11,205 nucleotides of DNA. Origin: Bacteroidota bacterium (GTDB lineage Bacteria > CLD3 > SB21). Within the stretch, counting starts at the first letter, position 1, and each line of letters opens with the position of its first letter. This document shows positions 1 to 7,595 of this stretch, piece by piece. The notes under the pieces are model-generated. The model was not told where the DNA came from. It did no database searches and was given only the letters and a program-made list of their open reading frames with translations. Location: positions 1 through 11,205 of the forward strand of contig JAGQUY010000127.1 in NCBI GenBank assembly GCA_020438245.1, written 5' to 3'. The translations under genes and the position numbers were made by a program.

Positions 1-1368
1 CATTATCCAAGGCGATACACACTGATTGTGTTCGGGTATCTTGCGACCATTCTATTCTCTTTGTCCTTTATCGTTCTTATCCTGGCGTCGTTCTTTACGC
101 AGCTTTCCTTATTCATGGTAATCTACGTGATGATTGGTTGGCTGTTACTAAGTGTTCCACCGGCCTATCTACAGTACAGTTCGGCTGAGCTTTGGTCCTA
201 TGATGTGGAAGCCCGATTAAAAAGCACATTGGGCCCTCCGCTGGACAGTGTCATTCCGCTGATTTGGAGGCTCGGTATGGCATTTGGTGCGGTACTCCTT
301 GTAACCGTGACCATTGCTTCGCATATATGGCTCTTTAAATGGAGCCTAACGGGGATTACTCTTCAGGTTTGTTTTCTGGGGGGATTCCTTTTGCTCGTAA
401 TTCAGCGAACAACCCGAGCGCTTTACAAACAGCAGGAATTAATGCGAACGACGCTGGCGCCCTTTGAAACAGACAAACCTCCGACGGATGAGACTCGGGC
501 GTTATGGTCCGCGATCGTGGACGCGAGACAACAGCTGGAACTGTGGCGCAATCACCGGAGGGAGTCGGAGGCGTTGATTGGCGAACAGGTTCAACAGGTA
601 TCTTCCCTGCTTGGTAGTGAAAGGATAACTTCAACCGATTCCGGCTTGACATCGATCATGGCTTCCCTTCACAATCTGACGGTTAACCAACGACGCATTC
701 TGGAAGAAGTCGAGGGATTGCGTTCGATCATAGCAAACGGGATGACTCAGATGGAATCCGGCATTCACCTGCTGGATGAATCCGCCAGAAGTATTCAGGT
801 TGTGCACGAGGAAGCTTTGGCAAGCTCCAGGCGTGCTGTTGAACTCAGTATGCACATGGCGCAAATTGAGGACGTGATACGTATCATAGCCTATGTAACC
901 GATCAAACACGAATTCTTGCATTTAATGCATCCATTGAAACGGCCGGCGCGGGCGAATTGGGAGAGCGATTTGGAGTGGTTGCCAAAGAAATCAGACAAC
1001 TCGCCCAGAATATCGGAAGCTCAGCGGAAACCATCAACCGGATCATTCACGATGTCCAAAAGGCAACTCACATATCCGTCATGGCCGTAGAGAAGGAACT
1101 GAAACATGCCGAGGAGGCTCTCCATAAAGCAGGGGAAGCCCAAAACGTATTCAGTCAGGTTGATGTGATCATCAGTGCGACCAATGAATCGGCGGGTCAA
1201 GCCGGCGAAAACTTGAGAGAACAAAGCATCCTGTACGATAAAGTCGTTGGCACGATACGCGATGTGGAGAGTCGGTTAAGAGAGCTTCTTGCCCGGCAGA
1301 ATGATCTCTCCGTCACTTTCAGCAAACTCAAAGATAGTTTTGAAAAATGGAGTTCGAGCAGCGTGTAA
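1..1368 (+). CDS. Methyl-accepting chemotaxis-like transducer, multi-pass membrane, 5' end cut by window
   Basis: Likely a membrane signal transducer that talks to a CheA/CheW-type kinase complex. The frame is open from base 1 (HYPRRYTLI precedes the GTG at 28), and the first hydrophobic helix begins before that GTG, so the true start probably lies upstream. Numbering from the GTG, hydrophobic segments lie near residues 3-24, 27-47, 82-103 and 107-126. A long, largely helical cytoplasmic region follows from about 130 to 446. The receptor hairpin tip is recognisable at 292-325 (DQTRILAFNASIE, then GVVAKEIRQLA), matching the family pattern DQTNLLALNAAIEAARAGE...FAVVADEVRKLA. N300, E304 and E310 are kept, but the usual Arg of ARAGE is Gly307. 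I see no convincing HAMP, periplasmic sensor domain or C-terminal CheR-binding pentapeptide. It could be a divergent soluble-signal or membrane-state receptor; ligand unknown. Confidence 0.82.
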   Translation, partial: HYPRRYTLIVFGYLATILFSLSFIVLILASFFTQLSLFMVIYVMIGWLLLSVPPAYLQYSSAELWSYDVEARLKSTLGPPLDSVIPLIWRLGMAFGAVLLVTVTIASHIWLFKWSLTGITLQVCFLGGFLLLVIQRTTRALYKQQELMRTTLAPFETDKPPTDETRALWSAIVDARQQLELWRNHRRESEALIGEQVQQVSSLLGSERITSTDSGLTSIMASLHNLTVNQRRILEEVEGLRSIIANGMTQMESGIHLLDESARSIQVVHEEALASSRRAVELSMHMAQIEDVIRIIAYVTDQTRILAFNASIETAGAGELGERFGVVAKEIRQLAQNIGSSAETINRIIHDVQKATHISVMAVEKELKHAEEALHKAGEAQNVFSQVDVIISATNESAGQAGENLREQSILYDKVVGTIRDVESRLRELLARQNDLSVTFSKLKDSFEKWSSSSV

Positions 1369-1440
1369 GTTGAATCTGATTGAGTTTTCCGCCGATTCTT
1401 CTTTTATTTCTCCCATCCAAATAATCAAAGGTGCTGTGAA

Positions 1441-2697
1441 TTGAAATACAAGATCCCAACCGGAACCAAGGATGTCCTTCCTTCCGATATCCACAAATGG
1501 CATCATATGGAAGACAAAATCCGGGATGTCATGACCCGTTTCAACTACCGGGAAATTAGGACCCCTATATTTGAATATACCGATTTATTCAAGCGCGGAA
1601 TCGGTGAAGCAACCGATGTTGTCGGGAAGGAGATGTATACCTTTTTGGACAAGGGGGATGAGAGCCTTACCTTGCGGCCCGAGATGACCGCTTCTGTCAT
1701 TCGCTCGTACATCGAGAATCATTTGGGCGAACAGCAGCCTTTGAACAAAGTATATTACTTGGGTCCGATGTTCCGGCAAGAACGGCCGCAAAAGGGACGC
1801 CTTCGGCAATTTCACCAATTTGGCGTCGAGGCCATCGGAAGCCCTCATGCCGCTCAGGATGTCGAAACCATGCTGGTGTCGTTGACAGTGTACGAGGAGC
1901 TTGGTTTGCGTAATTTGAGTTTCAAAATAAATAGCGTGGGTTGCCGGGATTGCCGGCCCCGGTACCGTGAGGAATTGGTCAAGTTTCTGAATGGGATCAA
2001 GGATCGTTTATCGGAGGAAAGTAAAAATCGGATGGCATCCAATCCGCTTCGTATTCTTGACTCCAAGAACAAGGGCGATGTGGAGGCCACGAAGAACGCT
2101 CCGCTCATGAAGGAGTTTTTGTGTGATTCCTGCGCACCTCATTTTGCGGAAGTGCAGAAAAAGCTGAAAGATCACGGAATTGAGTTTCAAATAGACGGCC
2201 GGCTCGTTCGAGGCCTCGATTATTACACGAAAACGGCCTATGAAATTCAAAGCGATGACCTCGGATCGCAGAATGCGCTTGGAGGGGGAGGAAGATATGA
2301 TTTGTTGTGCGAGGATCTTGGGGGCAAACCCACGCCGTCGGTAGGATTCGCAGCGGGCTTGGAGCGGCTTCTCATTGTCATGGAGAGTTTGCCTGATTCG
2401 TCTATTCCCGTTTCGGGACTCGACGTTTACTTCATCGCATTGGGGTTGAGAGCGCAGGATGCCCTGATGCCGCAGATGCATGCAATACGAAGAAGAAATC
2501 TTCGGTGTGATATCGACTTTCTGCAGCGCAGCTTGAAAGCGCAGATGCGGGAAGCGAACCGGCATCAGGCTAAAAAGGTTGTCATTGTTGGAGATCAGGA
2601 ACTCGATGCAGGCGAGGCGGTCATCAAGACCATGGAGACAGGCGAACAGATCAGCGTGCCGATTGCACAACTCGTCGAGGAATTGACCCGGCGTTAA
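1441..2697 (+). CDS. hisS: Histidine--tRNA ligase
   Basis: Cytoplasmic class II aminoacyl-tRNA synthetase that charges tRNA-His with histidine using ATP. The 418-residue length is normal for the bacterial enzyme. The N-terminus IPTGTKDVLP is typical. Motif 2 is at 111-130 (FRQE, with R112, then FHQFGVE). The HisRS-specific motif RLVRGLDYYT, with the histidine/ATP-contacting Arg at 257, lies at 254-263. Motif 3 comprises GGGGRYD at 281-287 and SVGFAAGLERL near 299-309. The C-terminal part from about 325 is the anticodon-binding domain, ending with VVIVGDQEL and EQISVPIAQLV. Paired cysteines (GCRDC and CDSC) in the insertion region are usual in many bacterial HisRS. The start is TTG, preceded by AAAGGTG about 8 bases upstream. 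The gap to the receptor gene is 72 bases with no clear terminator. Its stop overlaps that of the convergent gene. Confidence 0.97.
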   Translation: MKYKIPTGTKDVLPSDIHKWHHMEDKIRDVMTRFNYREIRTPIFEYTDLFKRGIGEATDVVGKEMYTFLDKGDESLTLRPEMTASVIRSYIENHLGEQQPLNKVYYLGPMFRQERPQKGRLRQFHQFGVEAIGSPHAAQDVETMLVSLTVYEELGLRNLSFKINSVGCRDCRPRYREELVKFLNGIKDRLSEESKNRMASNPLRILDSKNKGDVEATKNAPLMKEFLCDSCAPHFAEVQKKLKDHGIEFQIDGRLVRGLDYYTKTAYEIQSDDLGSQNALGGGGRYDLLCEDLGGKPTPSVGFAAGLERLLIVMESLPDSSIPVSGLDVYFIALGLRAQDALMPQMHAIRRRNLRCDIDFLQRSLKAQMREANRHQAKKVVIVGDQELDAGEAVIKTMETGEQISVPIAQLVEELTRR

Positions 2698-3728
2698 CGA
2701 AGATTGTTTAGATCGATACTGATGTATTGAGAAATACCGCCTACGTAATTTGACATCCTAATGACGGTATTTACGGGATCGTTCACCCTCACAAAATAGA
2801 CGAGCGGAAATATCGCAAACGGTTCCTCAGGGTCGTTATCCGGTTCAGGTTCGATGGAAACCACCACATCCCAGAACTCTTCATCGTTGGTCAACGGATT
2901 AACAAGAATTTTTCGATTGATCCGGATAGGGAAGGCAAACGTATCCAGGTAAGCCTGCTGAACGGAGGCGTCCACGCTGCGTCCCTGCACGTCCCCGTTA
3001 AACGCATCGAGGGACAGATCTTCTCCCGGAAATAGGGGAACCGCCTGCGAGCCGCCATTGGGACCCGCCCCGTTGGCATCTGCACCGGAAGCCGAAGTGA
3101 ACTGTCCGGTGGATATACAAACCGTTTCCGATCGTGTAGCAATCCAGGCTTCATAGTGAAACCCGGCGGGCAGTTGAGGTAATTTGAGACCGGGGCCCTG
3201 TGCCTGTCCAAAGGGGGCATCCACAAACCAGACGCCACTCGCGTCGTTTCCGGCTATTGTATCCGACGGCGTGTACATGACGAATCTGCCGGAAATGATG
3301 CTGGTATCGGACAAATCCATGTTCAGCGCTTCTGCGCCTGAAAGGTCAAGACTGATTTGTCCACCGACCGGAATTCCACTCATAAAAATACGGTTGGGTG
3401 TCGAGGGATCCGGATCCTCATTCAATTCTATCGATACCGCGGCCGCAATAACATCAGCCAAATTTCTATTGGGAAGCGTGAGGGTTGACCGTTGTCCGTT
3501 CAACATCGGATGATTGGTTCCTTCCACATCGTCGAACTTCAGAATGGATACCCATTCTTTCGCACCTTGCGGGGCTGGAAAGGCCAACCATACTTCAAAG
3601 TGACCTTGTCCGGGTCGCAATTCACGCGGTGCGCGACCGAAGTAAATACCGCGAAAACTTCCGGCGTCGGTGGAGACACACGTAAAAAAGAACAGAGAAA
3701 CAACTACGAGCAAAAGCAGTCGATACAT
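2694..3728 (-). CDS. Secreted protein with two anti-sigma-like beta-rich units, function unknown
   Basis: 344 residues; not a family I can name with certainty. I chose the ATG at 3728 because AAAGGA lies 6 bases upstream and the protein then opens directly with an export signal (MYRLLLLVVVSLFFFTC). Cys17 could be a lipidation site, but FFTC is a poor lipobox, so ordinary signal peptidase cleavage near residues 20-24 is equally possible. Two related units are visible. One has FEVWLAF (44-50) and VSIELNEDPDPSTP (98-111). The other has FHYEAWIA (190-197) and VVSIEPEPDNDPEEP (289-303). The second also has the segment GADANGAGPNGG...PLFPGED (215-238), which I recall from secreted proteins annotated as anti-sigma-K factor-like. 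No kinase, protease or haem motif is seen. It starts 16 bases after the di-haem oxidoreductase stop and is almost certainly cotranscribed with it, suggesting a shared periplasmic or surface role. Confidence 0.82.
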   Translation of the reverse strand: MYRLLLLVVVSLFFFTCVSTDAGSFRGIYFGRAPRELRPGQGHFEVWLAFPAPQGAKEWVSILKFDDVEGTNHPMLNGQRSTLTLPNRNLADVIAAAVSIELNEDPDPSTPNRIFMSGIPVGGQISLDLSGAEALNMDLSDTSIISGRFVMYTPSDTIAGNDASGVWFVDAPFGQAQGPGLKLPQLPAGFHYEAWIATRSETVCISTGQFTSASGADANGAGPNGGSQAVPLFPGEDLSLDAFNGDVQGRSVDASVQQAYLDTFAFPIRINRKILVNPLTNDEEFWDVVVSIEPEPDNDPEEPFAIFPLVYFVRVNDPVNTVIRMSNYVGGISQYISIDLNNLR

Positions 3729-3744
3729 GGGAGATCCTTTTGGA

Positions 3745-4920
3745 CTAAAGCGCCCGGACAAATTGTACAATTTTGTCACGGTCGGCCGATGATAAATTCA
3801 GATAGGCGTCCCGAATGGCAGTTGCCTCGCCGCCGTGCATCACAATGGCATCATGAAGGGTTGTGGCTCTTCCGTCATGGAGAAATTCGCGAAAGAATCG
3901 CATGCCGCGCAGGACGGGCGTTTTCCACTCCTGCGGTTGAGCGTCGCCGTCAAGCACCCCGTCACTCAAGGTCGGACCCATATCATGAATCAGAAAATCG
4001 GAATAAAAGGATACAGACTTGTTGCTTAGTGCCGCGACTGGATGAGGCCCTGTAGTCATGCTGGGGACATGGCATTTAACACACCCGACAGTCGCAAACA
4101 GATTTCGACCGGCAATAATATCCGGCGTGTCCGGCAACATGGGCGGGAAATCACTCAAACGAATAAACAGGTCGACTTTTTCCAACGTGGATTGCGTGAT
4201 ATCATTTCCTTTTTTGCCGTCTTTGATGTTGGGCGCGGCCGGATTAATCAACTCCGAAGGACGCATAGGGGAAGTCATGCCCAAGTCGTGAAGGAACGCG
4301 TTGTCAGCAAAATCCATAAGTCGTGACAGCTGCGCCTTTAAACCGTGTCGGCCGAGTTCGGGATGAGTGGGTGCGCCCACGAAGTTCATCGAAATATAAT
4401 TTGCACGACCGGAAATGCCGTCGGCATCCGCATCGTAAGGGTCGGCGTTGGAGAGAATCGTTTCTTCGGGAATGGCCTCAACCAACCCTCGTCCGAAAAC
4501 AGCCGGTGCAACCCGGAAATCAACGAATTGCGCCTCGGGCGGAACGGATTCCCCGGGGATTCCTTTGATGGCTGATCGGAACTGGATCGTAGGTCCTCCA
4601 AATTCGATCATGGGATCGAATCGACCGTTGACGGTTCGTCCGATCCGAAGCACTTTTCCCGGTCCTCGACCGGCGCCTTCATGGCATTTACCGCACGAGG
4701 CCTCTGCAAAAAAGGGTCCAAGACCATCTTCGACTGTGAAGGTGCGGAAGAAAAGGTCACGGCCTTCTTTGTACGCCTGCTCTTCGACGGAGGAGAGACC
4801 GTTCAGCATCACTTCCGACTCGGTTGGATCGGCGATTGAAATATCTCTTGTAGCCTCTTCGCAACCGACGAGGGTAAAAAGGGCTACGATGATCGGCACC
4901 GAAAAATAGTTGTTACGCAT
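3745..4920 (-). CDS. Di-haem oxidoreductase, DUF1111/COG3488 family, lipoprotein
   Basis: A c-type cytochrome of the group annotated as putative di-haem or thiol oxidoreductase. The reaction and substrate are not established for most members. The signal ends in a good lipobox (LVGC, lipidated Cys20), so it should be tethered in the periplasm or outer membrane. Haem sites are CGKCH (76-80) and CVKCH (280-284). Family landmarks include the acidic loop DADADGISG (163-171), KTPVLRG (333-339) and FLHDGRATTLHDAIVMHGGEA (346-366). The roughly 200-residue separation of the haem motifs and these landmarks favour DUF1111 over classical cytochrome c peroxidase or MauG. Length is 391 residues, on the short side for the family as I recall it. 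The start ATG at 4920 has only a weak GGTG upstream. It lies 45 bases after yraN without an evident terminator, so read-through from that operon is possible. Family members often sit beside iron-uptake imelysins, but none is seen here. Confidence 0.92.
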   Translation of the reverse strand: MRNNYFSVPIIVALFTLVGCEEATRDISIADPTESEVMLNGLSSVEEQAYKEGRDLFFRTFTVEDGLGPFFAEASCGKCHEGAGRGPGKVLRIGRTVNGRFDPMIEFGGPTIQFRSAIKGIPGESVPPEAQFVDFRVAPAVFGRGLVEAIPEETILSNADPYDADADGISGRANYISMNFVGAPTHPELGRHGLKAQLSRLMDFADNAFLHDLGMTSPMRPSELINPAAPNIKDGKKGNDITQSTLEKVDLFIRLSDFPPMLPDTPDIIAGRNLFATVGCVKCHVPSMTTGPHPVAALSNKSVSFYSDFLIHDMGPTLSDGVLDGDAQPQEWKTPVLRGMRFFREFLHDGRATTLHDAIVMHGGEATAIRDAYLNLSSADRDKIVQFVRAL

Positions 4921-4965
4921 CGTTCACCAAAGTAATTCTGAAAAGACCCAAAATCAAGTCACCTC

Positions 4966-5367
4966 TCATGGTCGAAAAGCATCGATCAGGTGGTTTACGG
5001 CCGGGGAGGGTTGCTGCAATCTGACCGTTATCACATCAAACCGGCAGGCCACTTCAGAGATCTTGTTTTTCCATAGGTAGTGCTGCGCGGAAGCGATAAG
5101 AAACGTTTGTTTCCTTCGGGTCACCCATGATTCCGGTTCTCCGAAGGAGGACATTTTCCGGTTCCGTAGATTGACGGTTTTCACTTCAACGAAAATAAGT
5201 TGATCATTGTGGCGTGCAACAATATCGACTTCCCCATTACGGAATCGGTAGCGCCGTTCCAGAATAGTGTAGCCTTGATCTTCCAGGTGACGAACGGCCA
5301 GCTCTTCTCCAAGCAAGCCGATTTTTGAAGTCCAGCCTGGAGCTACAGATTTCCCAGCAGTGCGCAC
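4966..5367 (-). CDS. yraN: YraN/UPF0102 family nuclease-like protein
   Basis: Small cytoplasmic protein of the UPF0102 family, which has a restriction-endonuclease-like (Holliday resolvase-like) fold. Its cellular role is not well defined. It shows LLGEELAVRHLEDQGY near residues 18-33, then GEVDIVA (45-51) and FVEVKTVN (59-66). The putative metal/catalytic residues are E46, D48, E61 and K63. The usual C-terminal CRFDVITV (108-115) and a terminal DAF are present. The 133-residue length is typical. The start is GTG at 5367, with GAGG seven bases upstream. It overlaps the end of dacB by 25 bases, so translation is probably coupled. No later ATG is available in frame, which supports the GTG. It is the last gene of the ispB-to-yraN operon. 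Confidence 0.93.
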   Translation of the reverse strand: MRTAGKSVAPGWTSKIGLLGEELAVRHLEDQGYTILERRYRFRNGEVDIVARHNDQLIFVEVKTVNLRNRKMSSFGEPESWVTRRKQTFLIASAQHYLWKNKISEVACRFDVITVRLQQPSPAVNHLIDAFRP

Positions 5368-6779
5368 AAGCGATCCTCGATTCTCTTTACAGATTCATAA
5401 TATTCTTTAGGGAAGTCGTTGGTCAGCATGACGAAGGCGATACGGTCGTTATGGATCGTATCAATATATCCCGCCAGTCCGCTCACTCCGTGCAGGTAGC
5501 CGATCTTGAGTCGTGCCCTGCCTTGAGGACCGCCGTTTTTTTGAAAGCGTTTTCGTTCCGTGCCATCCACTCCGGCAATACTGAAGGAAGCCAGATATTC
5601 GGGACTCAACGTATGGACTGTGGCCATATACTCCAAGACCCTTAGGAGCGCCTCGGGAGTTGTTTTGTTGGCGATATCAAGACCCGATCCGTCAATCATC
5701 GTGATTTGATCTGAACGTATTCCGACTTTGTCCAAGAACGGTTGAATGGCCCGGATGCCTTTATCATCGGTTCCCGGTGGTCCGAATTCATCGGCACCCA
5801 TGTTCATAAGCAACTGGGTTGCCGCATAGTTGTTACTCCACTTGTTAATTCCCGCAATCACGGCACTCAGGTCATTTGACGCAGGCTCCGCAATGGTCTC
5901 AACGTTCTTGGGCGTCCTTCCAAGCCGAACCTGTCCCTTGACGGGGATTCCGAACAGTTCAAACGTTTCCCGGATGATCTGCGCGGCAAATTTTGCGGGT
6001 TCATTAACCCGCTTATAGATGGCCAGCTCTTCCTCATCAATTCCCATCGTTCCAGAAACCATGATGCGCATTTTTTCCCCCGTATAGGAGGCAGATACCG
6101 TGAAGTTATTTACGCCGATACCGCTACCGGAATCGGCCGTCTTGGCGAAATTGACGATTTGAATCAAATTGGAAATTGGTTCGGTAAAAACGACGGCGGA
6201 GTCACCCACATTGGTGCCGGGTCGAATGCAAATCACAACCGTATTAAAATTATAGCCAAGCGCGCTCCCCATTGCCGAATAGGCTCTGTCATTCGTTTCG
6301 GCATTCGGCGTATCCAGCAGATAGGTATCGTCGGCAATCAAATCGCCCTCTATTCTTTGAAGCCCAAGCGCCTTGAGATGATAAACGGTCCGGAATAGAA
6401 TTTCCGTGGTGAAGTACGGGTCGCCGTATCCTTTGATATACAGATTTCCGCGCACGACCCGTCCGTCAAACGCGGAGTCGGAGTAAAATCCAGTAATAAA
6501 ATGGTGGTTGGCGCCCCAACGGTCGAGCGCAGCTGCCGTCGTCACCAGCTTCATGCAGGAAGCGGTGCTAAGCATTTCTGCTGCATGGTGCGCGTACAGA
6601 ACCTGCCCGCTTTTGAGGGATTTTGCGATAAAGCCTGTTTTCGATTTCACCATCAGCTGTTCCTCATAAAGACCATCGATCGCCTTTTTCAAGGAGTCCA
6701 GGGTCTCGGAACGGTAGGATTGGCAGAAAGCGGACAAGGAAACAGAACAGAAAACAAGAAAGCAGGCGGCGTGACGCAT
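5343..6779 (-). CDS. dacB: D-alanyl-D-alanine carboxypeptidase/endopeptidase, PBP4 type (peptidase S13)
   Basis: Periplasmic penicillin-binding protein that removes the terminal D-Ala of peptidoglycan stems and cleaves cross-links. The ATG at 6779 gives 478 residues, matching the family, and starts at once with a signal peptide (MRHAACFLVFC...AFCQ). The frame stays open to an ATG at 6881, but that would overlap the upstream gene and add a hydrophilic leader, and no Shine-Dalgarno precedes the intermediate ATG at 6824. Active-site motifs in this numbering are SCMK (S74, K77) and SNN (315-317). The third motif reads KIG (425-427) in the context RLKIGYLHGVSGLAGYI, where the family normally has KTG. 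DGSGLD and GVDGTERKRF are also typical. It begins 7 bases after the RmlC-like gene and its 3' end overlaps yraN. The KIG change could alter beta-lactam or substrate handling. Confidence 0.93.
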   Translation of the reverse strand: MRHAACFLVFCSVSLSAFCQSYRSETLDSLKKAIDGLYEEQLMVKSKTGFIAKSLKSGQVLYAHHAAEMLSTASCMKLVTTAAALDRWGANHHFITGFYSDSAFDGRVVRGNLYIKGYGDPYFTTEILFRTVYHLKALGLQRIEGDLIADDTYLLDTPNAETNDRAYSAMGSALGYNFNTVVICIRPGTNVGDSAVVFTEPISNLIQIVNFAKTADSGSGIGVNNFTVSASYTGEKMRIMVSGTMGIDEEELAIYKRVNEPAKFAAQIIRETFELFGIPVKGQVRLGRTPKNVETIAEPASNDLSAVIAGINKWSNNYAATQLLMNMGADEFGPPGTDDKGIRAIQPFLDKVGIRSDQITMIDGSGLDIANKTTPEALLRVLEYMATVHTLSPEYLASFSIAGVDGTERKRFQKNGGPQGRARLKIGYLHGVSGLAGYIDTIHNDRIAFVMLTNDFPKEYYESVKRIEDRLCALLGNL

Positions 6780-6786
6780 CAACCCA

Positions 6787-7260
6787 TCAATCCAATCTGA
6801 ACGGAGAGTCAGGCGTATCTTCATGTCGGATTTCGTCCACGGGTTCCTTTTTGTTCTTTCCGGCATACAAACGGTTGGCACAATTCAAAACAATACCCGG
6901 TTTTCCACCGACATTCTTGTAGGCATGAACGACGCCGGGAGGAATAATGACGGACATGGGAGAGTCTTCTCCGGTAAAAAGAACCATGCGATTTCCGAAG
7001 GTAGGCGAGTTCTTTCTATGATCCCAAAGATATAATTTGAAATTAGAAGGCCCGATAAAGCAAAAGAGATCGGTTTGGTCGGCATGTTCGTGCGGCCCGC
7101 GGGCGGTGTCGGGCTGGGTCAACGACGTGTACGCCATCACGGGGTAGTGCTTTTCATCAAGATTGTCGTGGCGAAACAATTCACAAAGCCAGCCGCGTTC
7201 ATCGACAAACTTACGCAGATTTTCGGTAATCACTCCATCAATCGGGCCCTTCTTAAACAT
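6787..7260 (-). CDS. dTDP-4-dehydrorhamnose 3,5-epimerase-like (RmlC-type) cupin
   Basis: Cupin protein of the RmlC sugar-epimerase group. True RmlC epimerises C3 and C5 of dTDP-4-keto-6-deoxyglucose on the way to dTDP-rhamnose. Visible motifs are FVDERGWLCELFR (18-30), ARGPHEHADQTD (53-64) with His57 at the position of the catalytic His, DHRKNSPTFG (80-89), IIPPGVVHAYKNVG (105-118) with His112, Tyr132 in NRLYAG, and VDEIRHEDTP (141-150). At 157 residues it is shorter than classical RmlC (about 180-190) and resembles the shorter epimerase-related subfamily, so the exact substrate is uncertain. The start ATG is set by GAGGG, which overlaps the ftsB stop (TGA) 6 bases upstream, a translational-coupling arrangement. 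No other rhamnose or nucleotide-sugar genes are in the window, so any partner enzymes must be elsewhere. Confidence 0.88.
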   Translation of the reverse strand: MFKKGPIDGVITENLRKFVDERGWLCELFRHDNLDEKHYPVMAYTSLTQPDTARGPHEHADQTDLFCFIGPSNFKLYLWDHRKNSPTFGNRMVLFTGEDSPMSVIIPPGVVHAYKNVGGKPGIVLNCANRLYAGKNKKEPVDEIRHEDTPDSPFRLD

Positions 7261-7266
7261 TTTCCC

Positions 7267-7593
7267 TCACTTTTCTTTGGTCGTTTTCGGTATCATTTGG
7301 AAGACCTGTTCTCCGGGTTTTGTCATTCCGTACTTTTCGCGTGCAACCCGTTCAATGGCCTCCAGATCATTTTTCAGCTGATCCCGCTCTTCTTGCAGCC
7401 TTTTCTTGTCTTCCTTCAACATATCTATTTCTTTTTCGAGTTCCGACACCTGACGTTTGATCTTGAAAATCTGATAGGCTCCGTAGTTACCGGTTACCAC
7501 GGTCAGCACAATGAATGAAACAATAAGCCAAAAAAGAACCCGTTTACGCTTCTTTTTCTTAAGATCGGACTTCGGATGTTCTCCTGACTCCAT
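7267..7593 (-). CDS. ftsB: FtsB/DivIC-family septum formation initiator
   Basis: Single-pass membrane protein of the divisome. In known systems FtsB pairs with FtsL and FtsQ to activate septal peptidoglycan synthesis. The ATG at 7593 gives 108 residues: a very basic cytoplasmic head (KKKKRKR, 12-18), one transmembrane helix (about 19-37), a coiled coil rich in K/E (about 45-80), and the family signature IERVAREKYGMTKPGE (80-95). AGGG seven bases before this ATG supports it. A TTG two codons upstream (7599) would overlap the eno stop by 4 bases and cannot be excluded. Location directly after eno is the classic arrangement in many bacteria. The C-terminal tail KTTKEK is short and charged. Confidence 0.94.
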   Translation of the reverse strand: MESGEHPKSDLKKKKRKRVLFWLIVSFIVLTVVTGNYGAYQIFKIKRQVSELEKEIDMLKEDKKRLQEERDQLKNDLEAIERVAREKYGMTKPGEQVFQMIPKTTKEK

Positions 7594-7595
7594 GG

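Noticed and set aside
28..30. GTG at 28 as the start of the chemoreceptor-like gene
   Set aside because: The frame is open to base 1, the hydrophobic helix already starts before the GTG (YTLI), and no Shine-Dalgarno sequence precedes it. A start outside the window is more likely.
1380..1408. Possible hisS promoter TTGAGT-17-TTTATT
   Set aside because: Both boxes match consensus at only four of six positions, and the AT-rich 72-base gap makes a chance match likely.
2008..2670. 220-codon open frame antisense to hisS
   Set aside because: Lies entirely inside a certain hisS gene; composition is that of a shadow frame and no motif or ribosome site is seen.
3492..4055. 187-codon plus-strand open frame across the di-haem and secreted-protein genes
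   Set aside because: It crosses the boundary of two well-supported minus-strand genes, is rich in Arg and His as shadow frames are, and has no recognisable domain.
3745..4920. Classical cytochrome c peroxidase or MauG identity
   Set aside because: The two CxxCH motifs are about 200 residues apart and the sequence carries DUF1111 landmarks, which fit COG3488 better.
7075..7518. 147-codon plus-strand open frame over ftsB and the RmlC-like gene
   Set aside because: Shadow of two recognised proteins on the opposite strand; its hydrophobic runs come from the complement of the K/E-rich coiled coil.
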